From contig JASMLR010000010.1 of assembly GCA_030748575.1 (NCBI GenBank), positions 1 through 64,000 on the forward strand: a stretch of DNA of 64,000 nt, given 5' to 3'. A program made the translations under genes and the position numbers. Numbering within the stretch: the stretch's first letter is position 1; every line of letters begins with the position of its first letter. The stretch comes from Phycisphaerales bacterium. GTDB taxonomy: Bacteria > Planctomycetota > Phycisphaerae > Phycisphaerales > SM1A02. Shown here one piece after another: positions 55,632-64,000 of the stretch. The notes under the pieces are model-generated. The model searched no databases and was not told the origin of the DNA. It saw only the letters and a list, made by a program, of their open reading frames with translations.

Positions 55632-56732
55632 TCAGGATGCGCGTCGGAAGGTGGCTCGTTGCACCATCAGTTGCAGCGTCTGGCAGATGAGGTCGACGTC
55701 TCTTCGGGTCAGGTCCGGGTGCATGGGCAGGGCGATGGCGCGGCCTGCCACGGAGGCGGCAACCGGGCAGCTCTCGCTGCAGGCCGGATCCCAGGCTGTT
55801 GGGAGATGGTGCAGGCCGGCGGCCGCGTGAATGTCGTGCCGCTGCATGCCGCGAATGATCTCGTCCCGATCAGACGAGGCAAAGGTCTCATCGAGGCGAA
55901 CGATGTATCTCGACCAGGATGAAGATGTGTCGGTTGTGATGGCCGGCAGCAGGAGTTCCGGCATGGCTGCCAGGCCGATCGTGTACTGCTCGGCGGCGGC
56001 GGCGCAGGCCTGCGCAATCGTCGGGAGCCGCTTCATCTGGGCAAGGGCAAGCGCTGCGGCCAACGGGGGCATGGCGTCCGCTCGCTGCGGACTTCGGCAC
56101 TGAGCATACGTGGCCGGGCGGCACCGATCTGCGAGACTCCGGTCATCGGTGACGATGACCGCGCCCTCGCCGCCGGACACGACGCTCCGCCGCGAGAAGT
56201 CGAGCACCGCAGCGCGGCCGAGGGATCCGGCGGGACCGCCGCCGCACCGGCTGCCGATGCGGGTCCCGACATACTCAATGAGCGGCACTTCCTTCTGGGC
56301 GCAGGCTGTGGCGATGTCGGGAAGCGTCGATCCCCAGCCATCGCCGTGAGGCATGATGACGGCGGCGGTATCCGACGTGAGCGCATCGGCCAACGCTTCC
56401 GTTGTGGGAAGCAGGGTTCCCGGATCGCACTCGGCGAACCGGGGTGTGAGACCAAGCCGAGCCAGCGCACGAAGGCAGGCCGGCTCGCCGAGGGCTGGCA
56501 GGATGACCTCGCGTCCGGGCGACACGCCGGCAGCATGCAGGAGCGTGGGCAAGGCCTGCTCAGAGGATGCCAGCGCGATGCCATACGTGCGGCCCGCGGC
56601 CTCCGCGACCAGCGACTCAAGTGAGGACGGAAACACCGCGTCCCCCGAGCCGGCGACCCGCATGGCCTGCATGACCGCTTGCGCATCGCCTCTGGTGATG
56701 ACCGGATTGCTCAAAGGGATGTCGGATGGCAC
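55632..56732 (-). CDS. DegT/DnrJ/EryC1/StrS-like protein lacking expected PLP residues
   Basis: IPLSNPVITRGDAQAVMQAM; VILPALGEPACLRALARLGLTPRFAECDP; GSLGRAAVLDFSRRSVVSGGEGAVIVTDD. Confidence 0.75.
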   Translation of the reverse strand: MPSDIPLSNPVITRGDAQAVMQAMRVAGSGDAVFPSSLESLVAEAAGRTYGIALASSEQALPTLLHAAGVSPGREVILPALGEPACLRALARLGLTPRFAECDPGTLLPTTEALADALTSDTAAVIMPHGDGWGSTLPDIATACAQKEVPLIEYVGTRIGSRCGGGPAGSLGRAAVLDFSRRSVVSGGEGAVIVTDDRSLADRCRPATYAQCRSPQRADAMPPLAAALALAQMKRLPTIAQACAAAAEQYTIGLAAMPELLLPAITTDTSSSWSRYIVRLDETFASSDRDEIIRGMQRHDIHAAAGLHHLPTAWDPACSESCPVAASVAGRAIALPMHPDLTRRDVDLICQTLQLMVQRATFRRAS

Positions 56733-56759
56733 GGGATCTCTCCAGGGCCCGGCGGGGCG

Positions 56760-58235
56760 TCAGTGGGCTGGTCGCAACAGCGAGGCGACGACGTCGTCCA
56801 CCACACCTGAGTGTCGAACGGCGAGCCATGCGGCCTGGGTTCGCACCGCTTCCGACGCCTGGCTTCCGGTTGCGATCAGTTGCAGATTGGAAACGTCTGA
56901 CGGGTCAAGCGTGGCTCCATCACGCGCCAGCACGAGCAGCGCGAGGGTGTCGGGGGCGGCTATACCGATTCGGTGAATGGCTGCCACGGTGCCGGCGAGT
57001 TCCGGAGCGGGCGCCTGAAGCAGGGCCAGCAGCAGCAACTGCTGCTCGGTGCCATCATCCTCCGCAGTTGCAAGTCGCTCGCGGAACCGATCGGGGGCCC
57101 GCTCAAGAAGTGCCTGTGCGGCAGCGACACCGCTGGCGGACATCGGGCTCTGAAGCCCGGCTTCCACAGCCTGGTCAATTACGCGGTCGAGCAGTCGGGG
57201 CGCGAGCTCCTCCGGCCAATCCTCCGAGGCGTCGACCGCCCAGGTGATCGTCCGGCGGTGTCCGGCATCGATCAGTCGCTCCAGCGCCGGCCCGGCCGTT
57301 CCGGGGCCGGCCGCCAGGGCCGACGCGGCATCGGCCATGGGCGCGAGCAGGTCGTCCTGATCCATCAGCGGGCGAATGGCATCCGGTGGATCCGTCTCCG
57401 TCATGAGCAGCAGCAGCGCGAGATCGACCTGGTGGCGTCGTCGGGTGGCCGCCCGATACTCGGTGGCGAACGCGTCACCGGCGCCAGGGGCGTTCGCTTC
57501 GAGCAGCGTCAGCAGCGCAAACCGTCGGAGCCCCGGTGAGGTTTCAGTCTTGAGGCACGCCCAGGCAAGTCGTGTGGCGGCCTCACTGGGAAACCGGCGG
57601 GCCTGCTCCAGCGCGGCGAAGACGGTCGCCTGCGTCAATTCGGCGTCCGGTGTGGCGCGGAGGCGGACCGCCAACGCCTCCATGGACGCGGGACGGCCGA
57701 GGTGCGCCTGAAGCGCGGCGAGGGTTGCTTCGGCAGGCGTCTCCGGCTCCACGTCGACGGCGGCCAGTTCGGCTGGCGCAACGGGCTCGCTGGCCCGCAG
57801 GAGTCCTGCGAAAATGGCAAGCCGAGCCTCCGGCGTGTGCGCGCGTTCGAGCAGCGCTCGCAAGTCGCTCGCGCGGACGCGATCGTCTGCAATCGCCAGT
57901 TGGATGGCAATCTCTGCAGCCTCCGGCTCTGCCGCCTTGAGCCGATCCGGCGTCAGTACGCCGTCGGGGTCGAGTTCCGCCAGACCCAGCAATGCATGGA
58001 TCTGTGTGGCCGAATCATCGACCCCCAGGAGCGACACCAGCAGCGGTTCAAGCCGTGGGTCTCGAAGCGCTCGCAGCGCCGAGAGCCGCATGAGGTGCCC
58101 GTTCCCCGGCTGGGGCGAGATGGCCAGATCCAGTTCGTGGTGGACGGCCGCATCACGCGGGCTGCCCCATGAGGCGACAGCCCAGGAGCCCCATGCGAGG
58201 ATCGACAACGACACAAAGACTACCCAGCGCGGCAT
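56760..58235 (-). CDS. Alpha-helical HEAT-like repeat protein with N-terminal TM/signal
   Basis: MPRWVVFVSLSILAWGSWAVASW; repeated helical units such as LRALRDPRLEPLLVSLLGVDDSATQIHALLGLAEL. Confidence 0.6.
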   Translation of the reverse strand: MPRWVVFVSLSILAWGSWAVASWGSPRDAAVHHELDLAISPQPGNGHLMRLSALRALRDPRLEPLLVSLLGVDDSATQIHALLGLAELDPDGVLTPDRLKAAEPEAAEIAIQLAIADDRVRASDLRALLERAHTPEARLAIFAGLLRASEPVAPAELAAVDVEPETPAEATLAALQAHLGRPASMEALAVRLRATPDAELTQATVFAALEQARRFPSEAATRLAWACLKTETSPGLRRFALLTLLEANAPGAGDAFATEYRAATRRRHQVDLALLLLMTETDPPDAIRPLMDQDDLLAPMADAASALAAGPGTAGPALERLIDAGHRRTITWAVDASEDWPEELAPRLLDRVIDQAVEAGLQSPMSASGVAAAQALLERAPDRFRERLATAEDDGTEQQLLLLALLQAPAPELAGTVAAIHRIGIAAPDTLALLVLARDGATLDPSDVSNLQLIATGSQASEAVRTQAAWLAVRHSGVVDDVVASLLRPAH

Positions 58236-58298
58236 GGGCCTCAGTCTACCACGCCATGGTCCAACCGCCGAGGGGAGTCTCTGGCACCCAGAGGTGTT

Positions 58299-59639
58299 TC
58301 AGCCGGCCGTGGCGGCTCTTCGGCGGATGCGGTCACTCACGTGCGTCAGCGGAATGCTGCACCCATCGAGGTCGATGGTCGTGCCGCTGGCCAGGGCGGT
58401 GTGGGTCCGTTTGACCGCCGCATGGACGGAGGAGTGCGTACTTCTCCCAAGCGCCCGGGCGATGTCGGGGTAGCTCGCGGGCGTGCACTCACGCGCGAGC
58501 ACGGCCATCAGCCCTCGGGCGGTCGCCAGTCTGGCGGTGCGGCTGCGACCGGTGAGGTCGCCGCGTGCGATGCCCATCGTGGTGCATGTCGCTTCGAGCA
58601 ATGATGCCAGCGTGATGGGACGCCCGTCGGTCGAGGCCGTGTGCCCCATGGCTCTGCGGACGTCGGCGTCGTCAATCGCGACCTCGCCACCTCGGATCGT
58701 TCGCACGGCGCCGACGCGGGCGAGGAGCCCCTGGATTTCCCGAACGCCGGAGCACTGCCCGACGATCACGTCCATCGCCCGCGCTGTGATCGTCAGCCCT
58801 CGCTGCATCGCCAGCCGGTGGGTGATGTTGCGTCGCGTGTCCGGGCCGGGAGGATCCACGCCAGCGAGCATGCCGCTGGTGCAACGGCTCGCCAGCGCTT
58901 TGTTGAACCGCTTGATGACGTCAGGAGGTGCGTCGGATGCGAGCACCATGCGAGCACCGGTCAAACGCATGGCATCGAGCGTGTGCAGGATCTCGTCCTG
59001 CGTGCGGGTCTTCCCGGCCACGAAGTGCACGTCATCGATCGCGAGCAGTTGCAGCTTGCGCATCGTGTTCCGAAACCGCTCCAACTGATTGTGTCGCACG
59101 GCCTGAATGTACTGATTCGTGAAGTCCTCACCGGTCATGTACCGCATGGGCTCGCCGGGATGTTTCGCCTTGAATCGTCGGCACAGGCCCTGAAGAAGGT
59201 GCGTCTTGCCCACGCCGCACTCGCCATGAATGAAGAGTGGCGACATGTGGGCTGCCTCTGCGCCATCCACCATCGCCATGGTCGCCGTCCATGCAAGCTG
59301 GTTGCACGGGCCCACCACCATGTCATCCAGGGCCAGCAGCCGGCGTCCCGGGCGTGGGGCGACCTTGGCTGAGGCCTGCGCAGGCTCGCCGGCCGCGGCC
59401 GACTCGGTTGGCTCGGCCGGCTCAAGGACGTAGATGTCCGTCGACCGACCTCCACTGGACGCCGCGACGTCCTGCAGGTCGCTGCCGTATCGACGTTCGA
59501 TCCAGTCGGCCTGAAATCGGGACGCAGCACCAACCCGAAGCACGCCTTCTTCGACGGTGATTGAGGCGTCGGCAAACCACATGCGGTACGGCGTCGGGCC
59601 GATCTGGGATTGGAGTCGGGCAGTGAGCGTGTCGGTCAC
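58299..59639 (-). CDS. dnaA: Chromosomal replication initiator protein DnaA, divergent domain IV
   Basis: PLFIHGECGVGKTHLLQGLCRRFK; LLAIDDVHFVAGKTRTQDEILHTLDAM; ARALGRSTHSSVHAAVKRTH. Confidence 0.92.
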   Translation of the reverse strand: MTDTLTARLQSQIGPTPYRMWFADASITVEEGVLRVGAASRFQADWIERRYGSDLQDVAASSGGRSTDIYVLEPAEPTESAAAGEPAQASAKVAPRPGRRLLALDDMVVGPCNQLAWTATMAMVDGAEAAHMSPLFIHGECGVGKTHLLQGLCRRFKAKHPGEPMRYMTGEDFTNQYIQAVRHNQLERFRNTMRKLQLLAIDDVHFVAGKTRTQDEILHTLDAMRLTGARMVLASDAPPDVIKRFNKALASRCTSGMLAGVDPPGPDTRRNITHRLAMQRGLTITARAMDVIVGQCSGVREIQGLLARVGAVRTIRGGEVAIDDADVRRAMGHTASTDGRPITLASLLEATCTTMGIARGDLTGRSRTARLATARGLMAVLARECTPASYPDIARALGRSTHSSVHAAVKRTHTALASGTTIDLDGCSIPLTHVSDRIRRRAATAG

Positions 59640-60078
59640 GAGTCGTTCACCAGCGGTCGGGTCCTGCGGGCGCCACCCCCGTTCTGGAGAAGGGGGCTTG
59701 AGGACGTCGGGCCGGCTGACACCACACTGCCGTTCAGGAACCGATCGCGCACCCACGGATCAGGTCGTCGTGGATCGCCGCGTGGCTTCGGCCGCAGTAC
59801 CGATGCGGGCAGATCGTCCTCGCATCGGGAAAAGTGTGATTCAAGCGGTCCGTCATCCCCGCTCCTCCCCGCGGCCATCCGGGCTGCGAGTGGAGGTCCA
59901 TCCTTGGACGCGGGGCACTGTACAAGTGCGTGCGAGCGTCTACAAGGGGCCGATCGCTGTGCAAGGGCGGCACGCACGCGATTGTGTCTGGATGCAAGGC
60001 AAACGAGAGCCGGAGAAAACTTTCATCCACCGCAGTCGGTCGGGAATGTCAACGGCCGGTGGACAGCGTGGGTCGCGC

Positions 60079-60966
60079 TCACTCCCCTTGCACTTCGCGG
60101 GTCGAGCGGATAACGGCCTGCTGTGTCGCGCGGGTTGTGAATCCGATCGCCCGGTAGAGCTTGAGCGCAGGGTCGTTGCGCGAATCGACCGCCAAGCGCA
60201 GGGTTGTGACGCCCCGGCGGGCGAGCCGGCGCATGGCGTCCCGGAGGATTGCCCGGCCCAGTCCGAGGCCGCGGTACGCGGGCGTCAGCCCCAGATACGC
60301 GAGGTCTCCCATGTGACTGGCGCCGCACGTGCAAAGGACGCATCCGATGGTCTCGTCCCGCAGCCGCACAGCCAGCCAGAGCTCGTCATGGACGACGCCA
60401 CCCGCGCGGTGCCCGCTGATGATGTCGCGGGTGTTTCGGAGCCCGCAGAGCCCCGGGCAGTCCCGGGTCTGTTCATAGGTGGCATCCAGCGTCTGAACCA
60501 GCATGTCGTCGGTCGTCGTTACCAGCGAGATGCCCGGGGGCAGGTCCGCGGCGGCGGGTCGCTTCGGCACCGCGCACGTCATCGTGTGCAGGATCGTCAG
60601 TGACTGGAAGCCTGCGGCCTGGAACGCTGCGAGCGATGGGGCGTCCTCCGGCCGCAGCAGGCCCTGCAGGAGGTCAATGTCACGGCAGCCACGGGCCGCG
60701 GCTTGAATGACGGTGGCGACGGCGTTTGGGGGGACCTGCGGCGAGGGCTGTGTGGCCAGCACCGTCGCGGTGCGGCCGGGAGCCGGCACCAGGAGGGCGG
60801 CCGCCACCAGGCCACCCTTGGGCCGCTCAAGGCCGTGGAGCCCGCCTGTACCCAACTGGCCGGCCCGCAGCCGCTCCAGAAGGGGGCGCGGCCGCACGCC
60901 TGACGGGAAGAGACACCGCAGCGCTTCTTCGTACCGTTCCGGCGGGACAACCATGGGGGTGAGCAT
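60079..60966 (-). CDS. GNAT-family N-acetyltransferase
   Basis: MGDLAYLGLTPAYRGLGLGRAILRDAMRRLARRGVTTLRLAVDSRNDPALKLYRAIGF. Confidence 0.88.
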   Translation of the reverse strand: MLTPMVVPPERYEEALRCLFPSGVRPRPLLERLRAGQLGTGGLHGLERPKGGLVAAALLVPAPGRTATVLATQPSPQVPPNAVATVIQAAARGCRDIDLLQGLLRPEDAPSLAAFQAAGFQSLTILHTMTCAVPKRPAAADLPPGISLVTTTDDMLVQTLDATYEQTRDCPGLCGLRNTRDIISGHRAGGVVHDELWLAVRLRDETIGCVLCTCGASHMGDLAYLGLTPAYRGLGLGRAILRDAMRRLARRGVTTLRLAVDSRNDPALKLYRAIGFTTRATQQAVIRSTREVQGE

Positions 60967-61194
60967 ACGGGGGGCTCCAGATGCGTCGGGTGCTACACTA
61001 CCCCCTTCTGTCGCGGCCCGGCGGGTGGTGATGGAACCCCTGGAATGGAACGCACTGGCGCGCCGGGGGGCCTTGTGGGGGAGCCTTGCGGGTGCGCGAC
61101 GCTCCGTTGTGCCGCGTTCCCGAACAGTGTGTCCCCCGAACGGGGGGCCTGGGAGCGGCCCTGACCCGGACCGCTGCAAAGGAGTGTGGTGCTC

Positions 61195-61812
61195 ATGCGT
61201 CGCTCAAACCTCTGTCTCCTGCTGATGACGTTGATGCTTGCCGCGACCGTGCAGCAGGTGTCGGCCTACCCGCGACCGGCCCGGGGCACCGCTCGGCCGG
61301 AAGTGACGTTTCAGCCGGGACCACTTCGAATGTTCGTCGATGCGGACGGGACCCGGTATTGGTATCTCGTGTACGACGTCGTCAATACGAGTGGGGAAGA
61401 TCGAACGTGGGCGCCGTCGTCGGTCCTGTACACGGATAAGGGCGAGATTCGCCGCGATGGCGAGGGCGTCTCGCATCAGGCCCGCAAGGCCATCATGGAC
61501 CATGTCGGAGATCCGCTCATTGAGCCAAAGGTGGCCATCATCGGCGTGTTGCGTCAGGGGACCGGTCACGCCCGGCGAGGCATGCTGGTCTGGCCGGCGG
61601 GCACCAAGCACGTCAACGAACTCCGCATCTTTGTGGAGGGGATCAGCCCCGAGACGGCCATCGTGCCGCACCCCGGCACGGGCGACCCGGTGACGCTTCG
61701 CAAGAACCTGTACCTGCACTACCTCGTGGGGGGAGAAGCGGCCGCTCGCGGGGACCAGGCCATCGATCTGCACCCGAGCTACACAGCCGAAGAGCACTGG
61801 ATTTTCCGGTAG
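61195..61812 (+). CDS. Hypothetical secreted protein
   Basis: Signal peptide MRRSNLCLLLMTLMLAATVQQVSAYP; RYWYLVYDVVNTSGEDRTWAPS. Confidence 0.7.
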   Translation: MRRSNLCLLLMTLMLAATVQQVSAYPRPARGTARPEVTFQPGPLRMFVDADGTRYWYLVYDVVNTSGEDRTWAPSSVLYTDKGEIRRDGEGVSHQARKAIMDHVGDPLIEPKVAIIGVLRQGTGHARRGMLVWPAGTKHVNELRIFVEGISPETAIVPHPGTGDPVTLRKNLYLHYLVGGEAAARGDQAIDLHPSYTAEEHWIFR

Positions 61813-61826
61813 CACCTGCCCAGGGA

Positions 61827-61846
61827 GCGCCGCCAGGGAGCGGCGC
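61827..61846 (+). terminator. Hairpin after the secreted-protein gene
   Basis: GCGCCGC-CAGGGA-GCGGCGC, 7-bp perfect stem. Confidence 0.5.
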
Positions 61847-62011
61847 CTCTCAGCCCCCCGGGGAGGCCTGACGGCTATGCCCGGGCGTTCCGAGGAGGAT
61901 TTGAGGCGTTCAGCGGCCGCTGGAGGGGGAGCGAGCAAGGCGGCTTCGGGGGGTGCGGCGGGAAACCGCTTCTGATACCATGCACGGCTCGACACGCTCA
62001 GGAGGTGTTTT

Positions 62012-62293
62012 GTGGCACATAAGAAGGGCCAGGGGTCCAGCAAGAATGGTCGCGACTCAAACCCGCAGTTTCGCGGCGTGAAGCTCTATGGCGGCCAGTA
62101 CGCCAAGGCCGGCTCGATCATCGTCCGTCAGTGCGGCACCCACTTTCATCCCGGGTACCTCGTGTCCCGAGGTCGCGACGACACCCTGTATGCACGTCAG
62201 GCCGGAACCGTGCAGTTCCGAGGCCGCCACATCGACATCGTTCCGGCGGATCCGAACACGCCTCGATACACGGCGGTTGAGAAAGCCTGCTGA
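62012..62293 (+). CDS. rpmA: 50S ribosomal protein L27
   Basis: [50 protein letters not shown] start. Confidence 0.97.
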   Translation: MAHKKGQGSSKNGRDSNPQFRGVKLYGGQYAKAGSIIVRQCGTHFHPGYLVSRGRDDTLYARQAGTVQFRGRHIDIVPADPNTPRYTAVEKAC

Positions 62294-62343
62294 CCAGGCC
62301 CGCCGCTTTGTGAGACCATCCACGCGGACGCTTCGGCGTCCGC

Positions 62344-63405
62344 GTGTTCCATGCTGCCCGGCGTGCATCTGAGGATCGCTTCTTGCTTGTCGACCGCTGC
62401 ACAATCTTTGTCCGCTCTGGAAAGGGTGGGAATGGCTGCGTCAGCCTGAGACGGGAGAAGTACCGCCCCAAGGGCGGTCCCGACGGTGGCAACGGTGGCC
62501 GCGGCGGCGATGTCATTCTGGTCGGCGACGCAGGCCTCTCGACGCTCCTGTCGCTGACGCCGCGTCCGCACTATCGGGCCCGCAATGGGCAGCCCGGTCT
62601 GGGCTCGTCCATGCACGGTCCCAACGCCGACGACCTGCTCGTCCCCGTGCCGCTGGGCACGATGGCGGTGGACCGCGCGTCCGGCGACCTGCTGGCGGAG
62701 ATCACGGAAGACGGTCAACGCGTGACGGTGGCCCGCGGCGGTGCTGGCGGGTACGGAAACGAACACTTCAAGTCGGCGACCAACCAGACGCCGCGTGAGG
62801 CGACGCCGGGGGCGGCCTGGGAAGAGCGGACCCTTGATCTGGAATTGAAACTGCTGGCCGACGTGGGACTCGTTGGTCTGCCCAATGCCGGCAAGTCCAC
62901 GCTGCTTGCGGCGGTGTCGGCGGCGCGGCCGAAGGTGGCCGACTATCCCTTCACGACCAAGTCGCCGCACCTGGGCATTGCAGAACTTCCGGGCGATCGC
63001 CGGCTGGTCATCGCGGACCTTCCCGGGCTCATCGAAGGTGCAGCCAGCGGGGCGGGCATGGGCCACGACTTCCTTCGGCATGTCGAGCGGACCGGCGTGC
63101 TGCTGCATGTCCTGGACGCGATGCCCATCGACGGGACGAGCCCGCTGGAGAACTGGTCGCGGATTCGAAGCGAACTCGAAGCGTTTGGAGATGTACTCGC
63201 GGACAAGCCCGAGTTGATCCTGCTCAACAAGTGTGACTTGATCGATGACGAATCCACCGCGGCCATCGTCGCGGAACTCGCCGCCGAAACCGGCCGCACA
63301 ATTCTTCCGGGATCCGGTGTGACCGGCGAAGGCGTGCAGGCGCTTCTGGAGGCCGTCTGGACTGCGCGTGGAGGCGGGCAGGCCGAGGCCGGCTGGCGCG
63401 GCTAA
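62344..63405 (+). CDS. obg: GTPase Obg/CgtA (start uncertain; possible TTG at 62383)
   Basis: VRSGKGGNGCVSLRREKYRPKGGPDGGNGGRGGDVIL; GLPNAGKSTLLAAVSAARPKVADYPFTT; ADLPGLIEGA. Confidence 0.96.
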   Translation: MFHAARRASEDRFLLVDRCTIFVRSGKGGNGCVSLRREKYRPKGGPDGGNGGRGGDVILVGDAGLSTLLSLTPRPHYRARNGQPGLGSSMHGPNADDLLVPVPLGTMAVDRASGDLLAEITEDGQRVTVARGGAGGYGNEHFKSATNQTPREATPGAAWEERTLDLELKLLADVGLVGLPNAGKSTLLAAVSAARPKVADYPFTTKSPHLGIAELPGDRRLVIADLPGLIEGAASGAGMGHDFLRHVERTGVLLHVLDAMPIDGTSPLENWSRIRSELEAFGDVLADKPELILLNKCDLIDDESTAAIVAELAAETGRTILPGSGVTGEGVQALLEAVWTARGGGQAEAGWRG

Positions 63406-63566
63406 CGGAAACATTCTCTGAATCAGGGGCAATGCGTCGCGCGGTGGCGCGTTGGAGTGCTGAATTGGGGGCCATCGTGTAAGGGTTGGCGTTCTTCGGA
63501 ACACCACGGATTGCCGTTGTGGCGGTCATGGTGCGCTCCCTCAACCATCGAAAGGACAACACTTCC

Positions 63567-64000
63567 ATGCTTCTGACAACAACACTGGCAACGTGCGTGC
63601 TCCTTGCAACACCTGAGACATTCAACTTCGACTTTGAAGGTGGCCCCATGTCCGCGTGGGCAGCCTCGGTCATCGAGTCGGCTCCCGGGACCAACATGGT
63701 CATGACGGAGGATGCGGCGAGGATCAACCTCCCGCCCATGCATCTCAAAGATGTGTCGGTGTCGACGCTCATGAGCGTCTTTGACGCCCTGACGCCTCAC
63801 ACGAGTTGTTTGGAGGTGGAGCAGGATGGTGGGCAGGTCTGGGTGATGAACTCCACTCCCGTCGATCAGCGGAGGATCTTGCGGCATGCGGACGAGGTCA
63901 AGCTCGGGACGAGCGTGTGCTCGATCCCCGACGCCTTCCGAGTGGCCGATGGCCCCGAGAGGCTGATTGAAGCGGTGCGAACCGTATGCGCCCTGGACGG
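63567..64000 (+). CDS. Secreted protein, truncated by window end (not in ORF track)
   Basis: ATG at 63567 opens MLLTTTLATCVLLATPETFNFDFEGGPMSAWAASVIESAPGTNMVMTEDAARINLPPMHLKDVSVSTLMSVFDALTPHTSC with no stop before 64000; STN-like LKDVSVSTLMSVFDAL. Confidence 0.6.
   Translation, partial: MLLTTTLATCVLLATPETFNFDFEGGPMSAWAASVIESAPGTNMVMTEDAARINLPPMHLKDVSVSTLMSVFDALTPHTSCLEVEQDGGQVWVMNSTPVDQRRILRHADEVKLGTSVCSIPDAFRVADGPERLIEAVRTVCALD

Noticed and set aside
59640-60078. Small ORFs between dnaA and the GNAT gene (e.g. 59734..60030 minus, 59610..60113 plus)
   Set aside because: Mutually overlapping, no domain-like composition and no clear ribosome-binding sites; treated as intergenic.
1-64000. tRNA, rRNA or intact transposase genes
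   Set aside because: I looked for GGTTCGAATCC-type T-arms, rRNA-like stretches and transposase motifs and saw none convincing; a tRNAscan/Infernal run would be decisive.

Overview
This is a GC-rich bacterial chromosomal window that looks planctomycete-like, probably Phycisphaerae. The clues are 'GPC'-ending dockerin-like tails, PAP/PEP-CTERM-like tails, a eukaryote/archaea-type ProRS and a small histone-H1-like protein. The backbone is the S10-spc-alpha ribosomal protein supercluster (rpsJ to rplQ, about 31.2-45.4 kb) with secY, infA, rpoA and a 38-aa rpmJ that is absent from the ORF track. Around it lie dnaK, pepC-like, proS, purB, lysS, pheS, tyrS, dnaA, rpmA and obg, a cdaA/YbbR-like c-di-AMP locus, envelope-glycan genes (plsY, O-antigen ligase-like, GT9, gmhB-like, GT2/GT4, manA-like) and several secreted dockerin-tagged proteins. 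I saw no rRNA, tRNA, CRISPR array, phage or intact IS. The most interesting signals are: (1) a ~94-bp MITE-like or structured element with perfect 17-bp inverted ends; (2) a diverged 122-bp tandem duplication carrying the 3' ends of two convergent genes; (3) degenerate enzyme paralogs, namely an NtrC-like protein without Walker A/B residues next to a DegT-like protein without its PLP lysine, and an SGNH esterase followed by a pseudo-esterase paralog; (4) structured spacers upstream of rplD and rpoA; (5) loss of zinc-ligand cysteines in both S14 and L36; (6) a divergent DnaA box-recognition motif; (7) a 4 x 30-bp tandem array upstream of pheS. All calls come from reading the sequence and ORF translations; no searches were run.
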